DNA of 64,000 nucleotides from Tetrahymena elliotti 4EA (GCA_000231825.2 JH720367.1:321037-385036); one strand, 5' to 3'. Positions 34,810 through 48,931 are shown, counted from the stretch's first letter. Numbers and translations are program-made. Notes: generated by a model not told the origin, from the sequence alone.

Positions 34810-36669
34810 TCAAGAATAAAAGTTATTTAACAAATCAGCATTTGGAATATGAAAGGTTGAGTTTTAGCTTAAGCTTTTGATTATAGATAACTTATAAATT
34901 ACTTGGTCAATAAACTATTCATCAACAGAGCTTTGATTTTCTTATTAAAGTTGAGGTATTGTGTTAGTTTCAAATTTCTTGATGTCTATCGTACCATCAA
35001 ACAGACATACAAAGAAATTTAGAAATACCCAAAGATCTTCTGACTAATTAAAATTATTCTCTTATAAGCATTTTAAAAAATTGTTTGTGATTATTTTTTC
35101 AATAAAAACATTTTTTAGCTCAGTAAATAGAAAACTAATATTATTTTTTTGATAGTTAATGACTTACTCTAAGTAATTTGTTTAGCTTGAAACTAAAGAA
35201 TCATCAGAAGATTGAGAATTTAATGAATTTTTGTTATTATTGTTTGGAAGATATTTCAAAAGCACCTTCTTTAGCTCTTTGTAAAATATAGATGACTGTT
35301 CATAGTTTTACTCAAATTTTTATTCTAATTTAATTTTAAATCTACTTTAATAAAAATCTTCATGAAAGGGAATTCTTGAAGATTGATGATTGCTTTTCTA
35401 AAGGAGCTTTTTGCTACAAATGATAGATGCATCTAAAAATAATGCTGTTAAATAATAAAATATATCGAAATCTTAATCTTAGACTCCAAGAACTTCAGTC
35501 AATAATTCTTTTAAACCTAAAATGACCTCAAGCTCATTTAAAATTTATGATGTTAAATCTGCTATGTATGTATAGTATGAAATAACTGTATTGAGCTACA
35601 TTTTTGAGACACTTGATGGATCAACTTTTTTATTCTTCGTTTAATTAATAAATAATTTTATTTATAAAGTGTAAAAAAATTACTTTAATTTAGCTTTTAA
35701 TTTTTTAATTTAAAAGTGTAAGGTTGATTTACTATTGTAGCTTGTTTAAACTTTATTAGTTTTTATTTTCTTTTATATAATCAAATACTTTATGGTAAAG
35801 CACCTCTTATATGTCTATTCTCTCATCTTCATCATAGGTAATCATTAACAATATTAATTTTTTGGCATAAAACATCAAAGCAGAATTAACTTTAGTTTCT
35901 GGAAATTATACAGCACTCAAACTCCCTTCATTCTTTAGTATATAGATGAAATTTTCATAATCAGATAATTACCTTTAATTTCTAGGAAACTAATTAAAAA
36001 TCATCTAATATAGTAAAATCCCAAGACTAAATATATCAGTCTTATAGCTGTAAGTTCCTTTTTATTCTGACATTTAAGGCGACTAATAAAAAAGACTTCC
36101 TTTTTAAATGGTATTTTGATGAAAAAATTAGTTAATAATTAAGGAATAATACCTATCCTATATGGGTCCTGTTCTTTTTTTAAATCATTAAACTTTATGC
36201 TCAATCCAAAGTCAGTAATATATGGGTTGATATCATCCATAAGAATGTTGCTAGTTTTAATATCTCTATGAATAATTTAGCGTGAGTAGATATTTTGATA
36301 ATATCCTTACACTATTTTGTAAAATAAGGCCAAAATATCTTCTTCATTCAAGACCTTTCTATACAATTACAGATAATAATCCAAATCACCTTATTAATAA
36401 TGCTTCATGAATATATAAAAACACTGAGAAGTTTTATACACATCTAAAACCTCAGCAATATAAATGCCTTAGGCTTCTTTAAATATTTTTAATTCTTAAT
36501 TTATTCTATTATTTGTTAGCTTTTATATTTTACAAACTATCTTTTATGCCCCACAGTCTTTTCTATAAGCTGTGTAAATAGACCCATATTAGCCTGAGCC
36601 TATGAAATTATTCATTTCTATTACATATTATCCTATAATTTTTTAACATGCAGTGGCATTTTATTCCAT
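34810..36669 (-). CDS. Serine/threonine protein kinase, ULK-like, second copy
   Basis: Three-exon gene (introns 36100-36152 and 35625-35751), 559 residues. Kinase motifs: glycine loop IGSGQYGSIY (23-32), lysine K47 in VCKIQ, catalytic loop HRDIKTSN (134-141), DFG (153-155), and YQSPQM in place of an APE motif. It should be catalytically competent. The kinase domain ends near residue 290. The C-terminal 270 residues are helical and charged, with no recognised domain. Layout, domain order and the GTYSYKTDIFSLGILLYQM stretch resemble the neighbouring kinase at 31742-33731, and both first introns fall in the activation-segment region, so the two are probably an old tandem duplication that has diverged. 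Start is the first ATG of the frame, just after an AT-rich leader. Confidence 0.88.
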
Positions 36670-37580
36670 TTGCTCCTGAGGTTATTTGAAAAAAAATAAT
36701 AAATCAAAATTGATTAAATTTACAAAAATATTCTTTTATATGTTCAAAAATGTAGATTTAATAAATTAGCTATTTTATTATCAGAAAACGACTGATATGT
36801 TTGCAGAATTGTTTTTCTTCAAGAATAAAAATAAATGAAGTTTCTTTTATTTGTAAAAAAATAAAAATTTGACCCTAAATTTAAAATGATTTTTATTTTA
36901 AATTTTAATTTTAGTTATCAAAAAATTTATTTTTTTTTCTTTAACTTTTTTCTTACTTACATAAAAGAAAATTAAATAAGAATTACCAAGAAAGATTAAA
37001 TATCTGTGCCTTTTTAATTTAAAAGAAATGATTTTTTGATACATGAATTCATAAAACAATCAATATGATTTAAATAATAAAAAATTTAAATGATTTCTTT
37101 ACTATTTTGAAAAGATTTAATAAAAAGATATTTAATGAATGTATTTAAAATGCTAAATTAAAATTAATTGTTGAGATATTATTCAAAAGAAAACTTTATA
37201 ATGAATTAAATAAATAATTTTATTTATAACAACGATATTTCACAGTTAAAAAAATATTTTTCAGAAAACTACCTTCGATTTCTTAATTGGAAAATTAAAA
37301 AAAGTCATGAATTTATAAATAAATATAATTTACTAAAAAGCATTGCTTTATTTATTATTTACCTTTAAATAATGATTTATTTTAAATATAATTGATTGAA
37401 TGATCGATTGGTTGGAATGAATTTAATTATTATATTTTTATTTCAAATGAATAATAATTTGAAAAAATTAAATAATTAGTTATTAATTAGGCCACTTAAT
37501 ATAGGAATTATTATTTATTTTTTAAATTAGCATAGGATTGTTTTGAATTTTAAAATAGTATTTTAATTTCAAATTTAGCT
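36670..37580. other. Intergenic spacer, divergent promoters
   Basis: AT-rich DNA between divergent genes (- at 36669, + at 37581). It holds both promoters. No gene or RNA recognised. Confidence 0.6.
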
Positions 37581-40500
37581 ATGACATAACATTCAGGGAC
37601 TAACCTAAAAGAGTATAGAGGAAGTTAATTGCTTAATGATAGTAATTCAATACAATCCCATTAAACAGAGTAAAATACCCAAGGTATACTTAGTCCAAGA
37701 AATTAAACTTTGAATAATTAGTTTTATTAGCAAGGATTTAGCTAATTACAAATAGCCAGAGAAGGAAGTCTGAGAGCTACAGTTTAAAATTAAGAAGTAA
37801 AAAATAGTAATAATGGGATGAACTCATACAAATTTTAGGATGTAGAGGCTAATTAAGGAGATCATTTTAAATAATATATTAGCAAGCTAATAACAATGAA
37901 GGAAGAGATGAAAATTAATGGAATATATAAAAAAAATGTGCAAATAACAGAAAAAAATGAACTTAAATGCAAAATTAAAATTATAAAACCTTATAACCCT
38001 AAACTAGTACCACCCGATTGGAATACTGCCTAAAGACATTCAGATGCTACTAGAGTAGGAATGGATTAAAAACCAAAACCAAATAATTTTGAAACATATG
38101 AAATTTGCCCATGCTGTGATAATTAGATAGAAAAGCAATCCCTAAGTTTATTTGATGATCCAATTAATCTGCTTTTTCTTGGAAGTGGATATCCCTTATA
38201 CTTTGATTTTATAAAATAGTGTATCTACATTATGATGATAATTTTATTGGTATCAGGAGGATTTAATTTGTATACAAATTCACTAGGAAAAGAATGTATT
38301 TTAAATAGCTAGCATACGCTTACAGGTGAGAAACTACCTTACGATTTGCAGAAATGCAATTATAATATTATATCTAAGTACTCATATATTAACAAAAAAG
38401 TTGATATGAATAATTTATACTTTTAAGATATTTTAGATTACTTCACAGTAATTTTGCTAATTGTAACTTTTATATTATTCAGAAGATAACAAATTCTAAA
38501 GGATATAGAATGTGATGTTTTGGATTTAACTCCATCTGATTATACAGTAATGATTAAAAATATACCCAAAAATATAAGACCTAATGTTCTTCAGTAGTTT
38601 TTACAAGATCTTCAACCTGCTTAAAAATCAAATTAGACCATTTAGAATTAAGAATAAGATGCAACTTATGATGAGAGTGAAAAATTTGAAAAAATTTAAG
38701 TCACTGATATAAATTATGTATATATTAAAAATCATAGTCATGTTAAATAACTAGATAAAGCTGTGAAAAGATTTTAGCTGAAGTCAAAGAGATATGAATT
38801 GGATTATGAAGACCAACTAATTTCAATTTTTAGCTCCTCTTTGCCAGGAAATTCTATTTTGTAAAATTAGGTTTTAAATAATAATTAGAATCAAAGCAAA
38901 GAAAATGTAGATGTTGACTTGCTTGAGCTGGAAAAAATTTTGATAGAAATAGATAGAGATCCTAATAATTTTAATGGCTATGCTTTTGTTTCTTTTATGA
39001 GTGACAAACAAAGAGACCAAGTCTTGAATTTTGCAGAAGAAATTGCTGGAGAAAGAAGTTTCTTTTCTTACTTATGCAACACTTTCTCAGGTTCTACTCT
39101 TGAAGAATTTAAATAATTAGATTTTGATGGATAAAAGTTGTAAATATGTAAAGCTCCAGAACCTCTGGAAATTATCTGGGATAATATAATGACAAATGAC
39201 TAGCATAAATCAAGAAAAAGGCTCCATAGTTTGATTTATACAATTACAACTCTTCTTCTCTACACCTTAATAATTTACATTTTAAACTATAACACAGGAG
39301 ATCAATAATAAGAAGAAAAAAAACCTAAAGCTAAAAATAATACATCTTTTATGCAAAACTTTAATTAAACATCTTACTATGAACATTTTATTCCTCATTA
39401 ATTGTATACTGAAGATATTATTCATAATAATTATAATCCATCTTTATTTAATGAAAATAATAATAAACATTAACACTTTTCAAATAAGCTTCATTCTTTT
39501 GTAGGAAAGCAATTAAAATAATAGAAAATAACAGGACAAAGTCAATTAAAAAGACAAACAAAAGTTGACCATCATCACAAATATTTTAAAAGTGATGAGT
39601 TGCACATAGAAGTAGGATAAAAAGATAATGCAGATATTAAATAAAAAGAAACAAACAATTAAAAAACATAAGATAGTTCTGCAGAAGAAAATACAGAAAT
39701 TATAAACCCAATAATCTAATTAATAAAAGATCAATTTTCTAATTTGACTGTTTCTATTTTTATGATCTTACTGAATTCTTTGGTTGTCAGATATGCCTTT
39801 GAATTCATAGTAAATAATGAGTGCTATAATACAGTATCTTTGTATAAAATTAATATGGCTTAAAAGCTCTCAATTGCTTTATTTATTAGCAATGCACTAG
39901 TAACTTCTTTTATTGCTATTTATTACTCTCATAATATTTATGGAAATGGAGGACTAATTTACATCATGCTTTTTTATTTAGCTTTAGATACTCCAATCAA
40001 TTGCTTTATAGAATTAATTGATTTTTAGGGAAATGTTAAAAAAATTGTTAGATACTGGCAAATGTTTAAGGGTAAAAATTGTACTCTAAACTAAGGAGAA
40101 GCAAATAAATTGAGTGAAAGACCTTAGCATGAAATAGAAATTTGCTATGCAGAAATTATCAATACTATGTACATTTCTGTATTTTTTTCTCCTATTATCC
40201 CTGTTGGAATGATACTTTGCCTATTTGGATTTATTCTTCTGTATTGGTCATAGAAGTATATTATTATTTATAAGAGAACTGTCAAACAATAAGTTAGCAT
40301 AAAGTTATCTCAGGAAATGACTAATTCCCTTGAAATCGTTGTAGGGATATATCCAATATCTTGTACAGTTTTTTATTTTATAAGCAGCGGTTCAATAACT
40401 GTTCTCTAAATAATTAGCATTTTTTGTGGGTTAATATATATAATAATTCCAAATGATTTGCTTATCAAGAGCTTATTTAAATTTCCAAATCCTAACTAAG

Positions 40501-40682
40501 AACAATAAATATATCCTGTTGCCTATACTAGATTTAAAACTACTTATGCTAGGTTGAATCCTGTGACATCTGAATTGGCAAATGAAAGGCATTACCAAAT
40601 GTTTACCCAAAATAAAAGCTTTCAAAATAACAATATTTACTAAATTAATAATAATTTTAATGGAAGTCTGATGTATGTTTGA
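37581..40682 (+). CDS. CSC1/OSCA/TMEM63-like ion channel
   Basis: Uninterrupted gene of 1,033 residues, TGA at 40680-40682. The N-terminal 190 residues are Gln/Asn-rich and cytosolic, with a small Cys motif (ICPCCDNQ). Membrane segments follow at about 212 (CIYIMMIILLVSGGFNLY) and 305 (YFTVILLIVTFILF). The cytosolic domain then begins with TPSDYTVMIKNIPKN, the signature at this place in CSC1/OSCA/TMEM63 proteins. Its end carries the family motif around CKAPEPLEIIWDNI, directly before the next membrane segment. The C-terminal half has six to seven more hydrophobic segments. The family forms hyperosmolality- or stretch-gated cation channels in plasma or contractile-vacuole membranes; that function is inferred. 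Odd: a 130-residue low-complexity loop (His/Asn/Lys/Gln-rich, about 590-720) sits between two membrane segments. Single-exon structure is unusual here for a gene of this size. Confidence 0.75.
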
Positions 40683-41730
40683 TTAAAAAAATGATTTCTT
40701 TTGATAAAAAAATCAAAAGGCTACTCTAAAAATGAAGATAATATCTTAGCTTATTTAAATACAAAATTACTTAAGACATAAAAAATTAAAACAAACTTAA
40801 TATACACTTAATAAAAAATAAAAATTCTTAATAATTTATTCAAATAATCTTCAAACATTTTTCCATTCAAAAATAATAATTTTGCTTTGTCAGATATTTT
40901 TGTAAATTTAATCATAATACTACTACTTGTTTTAAATAAAGATGTAATTTTACAATTATCCTAACAATATCAGATTGCCATTAATAAACTAATAAAACAT
41001 TTTAACTATTATTTTTGATATTTCATAAAATTGTGTGAATGAATATTTTACAAACATTTCCTTACTTACTTATTTAATCATGAGTTCTTATGAAAGATTA
41101 ATTTTTGTAGACTTTTTCAAATTTTAAACTGCAATCAAAATTCATCAAAAATTGTAGACTTAACTCAGGCGAAAATAATAAAATTTAAAAAATAAATTAT
41201 GATTGTGACAAAATTATGAAAGTCTCCAAATTTATTTCAAACATTCTTCATTTTTTTGTTCTATTTATCTAAAATTAATTATTTCTTTAAATGAATGTAA
41301 TTTAAAATTCAGGAATAATATCTCATTGTGAAGCATATTTTTAAAATATAAATAAGTAATTACATGAATTCTTCTCTGACCATCCGAAACTAATTATGAA
41401 TCTTTCTTTTTTATGAAATTAATATAAAGTCTATTTAATAAATCTTAAAGTTTTATTGAGTAAAAACAAATATTTGGTTTGAGGAACATAGACTTTAAAT
41501 GAATTCAAAGATTGATAAAAAATTTGAATTTCTAATGATATAAAATATATTGAAATGTTGGATATTGATTGAATACTTTATATATTTTAGGTAAAAAACA
41601 GAGTTAATTATATATATGAGGTATGTTTAATATAATAGTATTTAATTAAGAGTTTTTTAATTATATTTTCTAGAGTTTTTAACTCTTTTTGATTTTTAAA
41701 CCAAAATTTTTTGGTTGAATTTTCTATTGA
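40683..41730. other. Intergenic spacer, convergent genes
   Basis: One kilobase of AT-rich spacer between convergent genes. No coding frame with sensible composition and no RNA gene seen. Confidence 0.6.
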
Positions 41731-44700
41731 TCATATGTAATCTCTGTCAATGAGTATATTACTGTCTTACATAAGATTATAGCATATTTCTTAAGGAATT
41801 TTAGACTGTATTAAAATTTCTTAAACTTTATTTGCAATTTTATAATTTATTTTGAATTAATCCCATTTATTGTTTTTAGGGTTGGGTATTTGTCCGTACT
41901 CATCTGTGTATATCCATCCATAGAAGATATTTTTGGGGTAATTTATTAGTATTATTTAACCATTTTTTAAATGTAAGTATGCAGTTTTTCCTCCATGGTA
42001 ATGATTGGCATGCTTATTGAGATTTCCCATCTTTCTACTCCTCTTTTTTAATGTTTTATAAGCATTTTGATCATCGTCATCATCTCTTTCATAGGAAATA
42101 TAAGTCTCTTCATACTCTCTCTATATGTTTGTTTTGCAATCTTAGGTTGTATCGCATTTGATACTACACGTTACTTTTTCACAAATCAAGCAAAGATAAG
42201 GGTCTCCAAATTTGGGATAATCATTACAATAGCTGCATTTTATTAGACTAAAGACACGATTAAATTCGAGAAAATCTTTAGGCAGAATAACCATTTTGAA
42301 GGGATTAATTTATGTTTAGAATGATTGCTGCTATATCTTCAAAGACTAAATTTATAGTTCATTATTAGAACTCTACGTGCTTAATGTTTAGCTGATGGGT
42401 AAACAGTTGACTGTCTTATAATCAAAAACATCTTGGCAATCTATTTTTGCAAGTATTTTCTAAAATGTATCATATTGGTCTACATCAGATTCAAATTTCT
42501 CATCATCTAATTCTTTTATTTCTTGGGCTTTGATATGAAAAACCACAAAAAGAGTAGAAAGAGAAGCCTTCATAAAAGGTAAAATGTGAGTCAGTATTTC
42601 GTAATCAAATGTATCCATTTTAATTAAATCAAGATAAGTTGAATTCTTCATATTATAGCTTGTTACGAATTTATAATAAAAAGCTCGAATTTTAATTTCG
42701 AATACACGGCGGGTTATAAATCTAAAAGCAGCCAAAAAGCTCAAAGCATGATCACACCTTTCTAAAATAGCGCATTTCCAAATTATTTTGAAGTAATTTA
42801 ACTCTATTTCTTAAACAGAAAGTTGCTTTTTTTAAGAATTTGTAAAATCATCTTTTACGAGAATTTAAAGAGCTTAAGAATCATCAATAATTTATTACTT
42901 GATTCCTTAAACTGTTTCTTCTTTATGTTTAGATTCGAATAGATGAAGAAATTCCCTAAAGCTAGTAAAAAAATTAGAAGCCACCTTAAAGCATTTATTA
43001 AAGAAGTGATTCCATCCTGCTAGAATGACGATATCAGATAAATGAGTGATAATTCTTTCTCCTACATATAGAATATAATCTTCATGAATATCATCTTCTG
43101 TTAAGCTGGGTCTACCTTTATGCTAAGCATCTTAACTTTAATGATGTTTTAATTAATTAGTACTAATTTTTAGTTAGAGTATTTAAGTGAATTGATCTGA
43201 AATTATTTCAATTATTTTTTGCTGTTCCTAGACTTACAATTATTACTATTACTGAATTTGCTCAGAGTTCTTTGATTTATCAATAGGGATATTTACCTTT
43301 TTATATTGAGTTTTGAATTAGTTTACAAGTTACTCAAACTATTCTTGATTAAGGTTCCATAGTTGCTATACTTTGTTATTTATAAGTTTTTACTTGTCTA
43401 AAATTTTTTGTAGCTTAAAGAAAGAAAAAAGCTTTATTTGTTTAGAGATAACAATAGGTAAGAATAAATTGCTAAGGCCTTTGCACTATCCACATAAATT
43501 TTCATAAGGTGTAGAAAAAAGCACAGGCTTTTATAAAATCTAATTTATGTTGGTCTTATGCAGCTTTTCTCTACATTTCCTATGTATATAGTGGCCACAT
43601 GTTTCTATTCTATAACCTTTAAATTCACTCAATAAATTCTCTTTTTAAGGCTATGAGTAGTTGTTATTTAAATTAAGTGAATAATAAATAAGATTATCTT
43701 CAGAAATATAACAATAAAGTCCATATTCATTTTATTCCACAGGGTAATGACAGTAACTACAAACGGCTTCACAATCATTTACATATTCCTTTTAAATTAA
43801 TTATTCATCCTCTCCAAATTCCTCATCTTTTTCTAAAGCGTATCCATCACTATCTTCTTCGTCATCATCTTCGCAGCTGACCACGCTATCTCCACAATCT
43901 CCTTAACTAAGACCAGCGCTTTAAAGAAGTTATGAGCCTTACTATTTTATCTGATTATTTTATTTTTTTTCAGGCTAAAAATTGTCTATTTATTATTAAC
44001 TGCTAGTTTCTGATTCTATCATATTTTGATTTTTTTGCTAAAATTGCTATTACTTACGCATAAACTCTTATTTGATCATTTCTTATTATTTCTTCATCTT
44101 TTCTTCTTTTGTCTGCTGTTGTTTTTGTTCATCTTTCTTCTATACACTCTCTTGAGTTTACGAAATACTTTAGAATCTTTTTTTGTTTGATTGTTAAGTG
44201 CTGAGTTCATTTATTTCTTCCTTCAGCAATGTTATCATTCTATGAATATTCTCCCTTTTGATAAAAGAAACATTTTTAATAGACTTTAAAAAATAACTTC
44301 CTTTAAAGTTACAATAAATAAATTTTAATTCATCTTCTCAAAAAATATTTCTGAAAATGAAAGATTTTAATTTTTCTCTTATACACCCAGATATATCTTC
44401 TTTCAATCAGATAAAATTGTTGAGAGATTAAAATAGATTTTTAAAATTTATACATAAAAAATCAATTTTATTTTTTCAACATGGCATAATTTTTTATTTG
44501 ATGATTAAAATTCTTAGCAAAAATAAAAAAAGTTTTATTGCATTAATTAGTAAAAAGAATAGTAAGCAGTTGAAAAATTAAGGTGGGGTGATATTTATAA
44601 AATTTATATGAATCATTCATTCAAAACCTTAAAATGAAAAGAATTTATTCAAATTAAGATTTTTATAACTAAAATAAGAATTATATCAGTATTGTTGAAA

Positions 44701-47544
44701 GTAATTAGTAAGATTCTAATTAATTTACAATGTCTATTTTATGTCTAATAACTTTCTATTTTTTTTCATTTCACACAATTTTTTCTCCAGCTCTGGCTTT
44801 AAAAAGTATTTTAAGAGGTGATCGAAAACCTGTCTTGTTTCTTCGAATGCTTTGAGCTCAATTATTTCCCTGATACAAAATGTGAGATAAAGTCCAACTA
44901 ATTTGATAGAAAATTTTAGGACATCATTCAAAGACTCGTTGAAGGAATCTATTCTAAAGCACAACATTAGATATCTTGGGACTTCATCACTAAATAAATT
45001 ATTCAGCAGAATTCTTAAAAAGCTATGTTCTGTATATAGAGAAATATTTCCAATAATAGGGTCACAGTCATCAAATTTAGAACTTAGATCTTTTACTTTT
45101 TCAAATAAATTGCTTGAAAGTCTAGTATACTTATGGAAAAGAAAAGGTTCGTATTATCTTTGAAATTCATGTTTTAAGCGGAGAGTTTTTGAGGAAGGAG
45201 CTATTTGTTCAGTAACATCAAAAATAAAGGGCTCTATTTTAATTTCATAATTTAAGATTTTATCATATAAAACATCCTTTACACTTTTTAAGTCATGAAC
45301 TTTTTACAAATGAAATGCATTTATTAGAACACAGTTTAAGTGATGCTCCAGCCACTAGGGTCTTCTGTGGTCTTTTTTTTTCTAAAGTATTTAACTGCAT
45401 GCAACAGTATTCAAAATACAAGCATTATTTACAGCAAGAACAGCAAGCAATTCTAAAACACCACCAAGTCTTTTCTTATAGTTTTCGTCTTGAGTTGAAA
45501 AGTATATTTATTTTATGTCGATTTCTGAATAAATTGTACAAACGATATTCATTAACGGCATTTTACTATTTTTTTCCTTAATGATAGCGAGAAGAACTTA
45601 AATCAAAGAAATATCTAAATCCATTTAACCATAAAAGCTTTTCTTATAAAACGAATTAATAATTTCTATCTTCATAGATTTTAAAGGATCTGACATCATT
45701 TAATAGTAATTGCCAACTTTCTATTCAGTGGTCCTCGCAAAATTCATAGCCTTTAAAGGATATTAAATTACTTGTGCAATATAGTTTTCTAGTTTTTCAT
45801 GCTTTCCTTCAAAATGCTATGAAAGAAGCATGTCTTTCAAAGTACTTACACTTGTTTCTACTACAAGCAAATTTAAAACAATACTGAACATTCTAAATCC
45901 TGTAAAATGTATTGGCCACTCTCCATTCTAATTACCTTTCGCTTTATTAGGAATTTCTTCATTTGTAGAAGCTTCATATCCATTCATAAGCTAAGGTGTT
46001 GATTAGAATAGTTTCTTGTTTTCTGTTAATATCCTCTCAACGGCAAATTCTAGAAGTTAAATCCTTTAATTTTTATCGTTTTCAAATAGTTCATAAACTG
46101 TTGACCAAACTTTTTTAAAGAGCATAAGGATCCCGCATTCGATAATTAATCTCATTTTTTCAATTTCATCACTGACTTCTGGTGATTTATGGGTATGAGT
46201 AATAAAAATACATGTAATTGTTTATGCTAAGAGAACTTTTAAGTCTATCATTTGAATAAGTATCTTTTTAGATAGAATGAATGAAAATAAATTTTTAATC
46301 TAGTTAAAAGCATTAAAAGCTAATCTACTTTCTCCTAAAAAGTAGTTGCGTATAATATCTTACCATTACTCATATATTTAGTTAAAATGTTTGCTTTTCA
46401 TGAATTGTGTAGCTGTGTTTTCTGTAAAAAACTAACTGTATATTTATAGAGTTTTGCTAAAATGCATGCTTGTCTTAATATTCTAACTAGGAGATGATGA
46501 ATTAGGAGGAGATTAAGAAGAAGAGGAAGAACTTGAAGAGGAAGCTGTAGATTGAGCTGAACCACTAGCTAACTACATATTTCCATTGATTGCGTTATTT
46601 TAATTTGCTTCATAAAAAAAGAACCTGAAAAGTTTAACAAAGTTTGAGGCTAAGGCGTTAGCAAAATTTTCATCAAATTTCATGATTTACTAATACAATT
46701 TAAGGAAGGCTGAATTGACTTCATCTTTAAATTTAGATTAAGATCTAAGCAGCAATTCTAAATATGTGCAATCGCAATTTTTACTTGATGTAGTTAAATT
46801 TTTTTTCTCTAATTTCTATGTGAGCTTCAAACAATTATGTGATAATTTTACTGAGGGTTCAGCTTATTTAATACCTTATAATAAGATTTCTGCTATTGAA
46901 CCCATTAAAACCTAACTATTAATACAATTTTCATTAAGGAATCTAACTATGTTGATCGATAGACTACACAAACTCTCTTTGTGAACATACAATCCTTTGG
47001 AGACATTTTCTTCATAAAATGGAGATTGCTGGGCACGTTCAATAAGTAGATTTAAAAGCTACTTAAGTACTAATTTAAAATTGTTTAAAACATATTAGAT
47101 TTTTTCTTTTTCAATTTCATTTTAAGATTTTGAAAGAAGAGTCTCCTCTTTAGAATTATGATTGCTACAAACAAATTTAAGAGCTTTGGTATCTCCACAG
47201 TCACATATACCCTCATATTATGTAGAATAATGCACTTTGTGTCCTAGATGATCCTCTGCTATAAAACAACTTTTACAAATTAAGGAGCTTTCTATGTCAT
47301 AGCTACATTCTTCACAAACAAAACTGACTTCACCCTTTTAAACTAATTTCATGCATTTATTAATCATCCCTCCAACCCTTAACTTATCCAGTAGTTCGGG
47401 TACTAATTTATGAAATTGACCATCATTGATCAAATTTTTGTACAAAGTAAGGCTAAATTCTTAATAATTCTGCTATCTTTTTTGTTCAAAGTAGCTTTCA
47501 ATTAAAACAGACAAAGAGTTCTAAATCTCTTCTTTCCTCCTCAT
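41731..47544 (-). CDS. UBR-family (N-recognin-like) E3 ubiquitin ligase
   Basis: Two-exon gene of 1,779 residues with one unusually long intron (44255-44728). It opens with a UBR box at about 64-121: Cys/His ligands in FVCEECSYDIESSLICKSC, DHLGHKVHY and GICDCGD. In UBR1/UBR2 this box binds N-degron substrates. A Ser-rich tract lies at about 365-385. Long helical regions follow, then an acidic Gln-rich linker and a RING-H2-like domain at about 1093-1195 (CSYCHYPV, ETCGHYIHRKC, NLCGQCKG). The C-terminus has the typical UBR cap: a Cys cluster (CSYCNDYPKFGDPYLC) and HGGKTAYLHLKNGQIILI with DEYGQIPN. Domain order and size agree with yeast and animal UBR1. The expected role is N-degron recognition and ubiquitin transfer by an E2. 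The two ends are firm; the exact intron borders are inferred from phase. Confidence 0.9.
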
Positions 47545-48931
47545 GAAGTTACTGTTAATCTAAATTTTTGAACCCTTGTAAAAGTATGAAATAATAAAAG
47601 ATAACTATAAAAAAAATCTATTTTTATATGACTTATATTGTAATGCGTTCTGCTAATAAGTCTTTTTTAATTAAATAAATAAATCAAAGAGGTTGATTGA
47701 TCAAAACCAAAACATCATAAAAAAGTAATTAGATAGCAATTAATTACAAATTCATTTCAATTATTAAATTAGATATTGATCCGTCAAAACTTTTGTTCAT
47801 AAAAAATCATCATAGACATATATAAATCCTCATTTTTACAAGATTTTAACAACTTGAAATTATAATTACAAAAAAAGCATTTAAATAAGCAAATAGATAT
47901 GCTCGAATTAAACTATAAGAAACATCTTCGTATTTTATCTTTTTTAATATTTAAAAAAATAATACCTTAACATATCTTTAGTATCTAAAACTATTTTTTT
48001 GTATTTTTAAAAAATTTTGCTAAATCAAATAAATTTTTATTTGCAAAATTTTAAAATTCTGTTATTGAATGCAAAAAAAAAAGTTACATTGACATATTTT
48101 TAAAACTTTTACAATCATCATATTTTCACTTAAAAAAATGTAAACTGTAAAATAATTTAAGCTTAAAAAATTAGAAATTTGAAGACAGCTTATTGAAATT
48201 TAAAAAAAGAAAAAAAGTATATTAAATCTTTTGAGGTTAGATGAATTTATTCAAAATAAAGTAAATTAACTTAATTGATCTAGATGAAAGAAAAAAAATT
48301 TGCATTGTTAAAAAAAGAATCGAAAAATGTTTGTTTTCTGATTTGATTATCAATTATGGATTTCGTAATTAGTTTGAAAACAAAAAAGTGAAAAACTCAC
48401 CTGAATTATTTTTGAAAAAGCAATCAAGATTACCTCTTATTTCGCTTGCAGATTAATCCTAACTAGCATCTAAATTTTTGATTTGATAAAAATTTTTAAT
48501 TTATTTCAGGTGAAGTCTTAGTTTAACCCGAAAAACTCAAAAAAAGCGTCATCTATGATTAATTTTTCTACTTTAGTTTTAAATGATTGAAAATTTATTT
48601 ATAAACATATTTTTATTCGAATTATAGTAAAGAAATTAAATTCATTAGTTTATTAATTTATTTCTGCCTCTCAACCGGTATTTCTTTTTTATGATTAAAA
48701 CCAGCCTTCAGCCTTGGGAATTATAAACGCATTTTTCTCTAAGATCATATATGATACAATTAAATGCAAGGAGAAGTTTATGATAATTAATAAAATTAAT
48801 AACAAATAAAAAAATAATAATATTCAATAATATAACAAATAAATCAACTACTTCATCATTTAAGTTAATTTAGCTTTATAGCGAATACTAAGAGAATAAT
48901 ATTAACTCACAAATTTTTTAATAAATATCAT
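47545..48931. other. Intergenic spacer, divergent promoters, local inverted repeat
   Basis: 1.4 kb between divergent genes. Most is AT-rich spacer. Around 48395-48720 the base composition is locally higher in G+C, and a perfect 9-bp inverted repeat (tcacctgaa at about 48398, ttcaggtga at about 48507) could close a stem. No known RNA family is recognised. Confidence 0.5.

Noticed and set aside
44903..45581. Two + strand ORFs opposite the UBR gene
   Set aside because: They are antisense shadows of a long, domain-containing frame on the - strand.
46337..46342. Apparent frameshift at a T5 run in the UBR gene
   Set aside because: Re-reading from the start codon shows a continuous frame (FNQIYEQWQDIIRNYFLGES); the first reading was out of phase.
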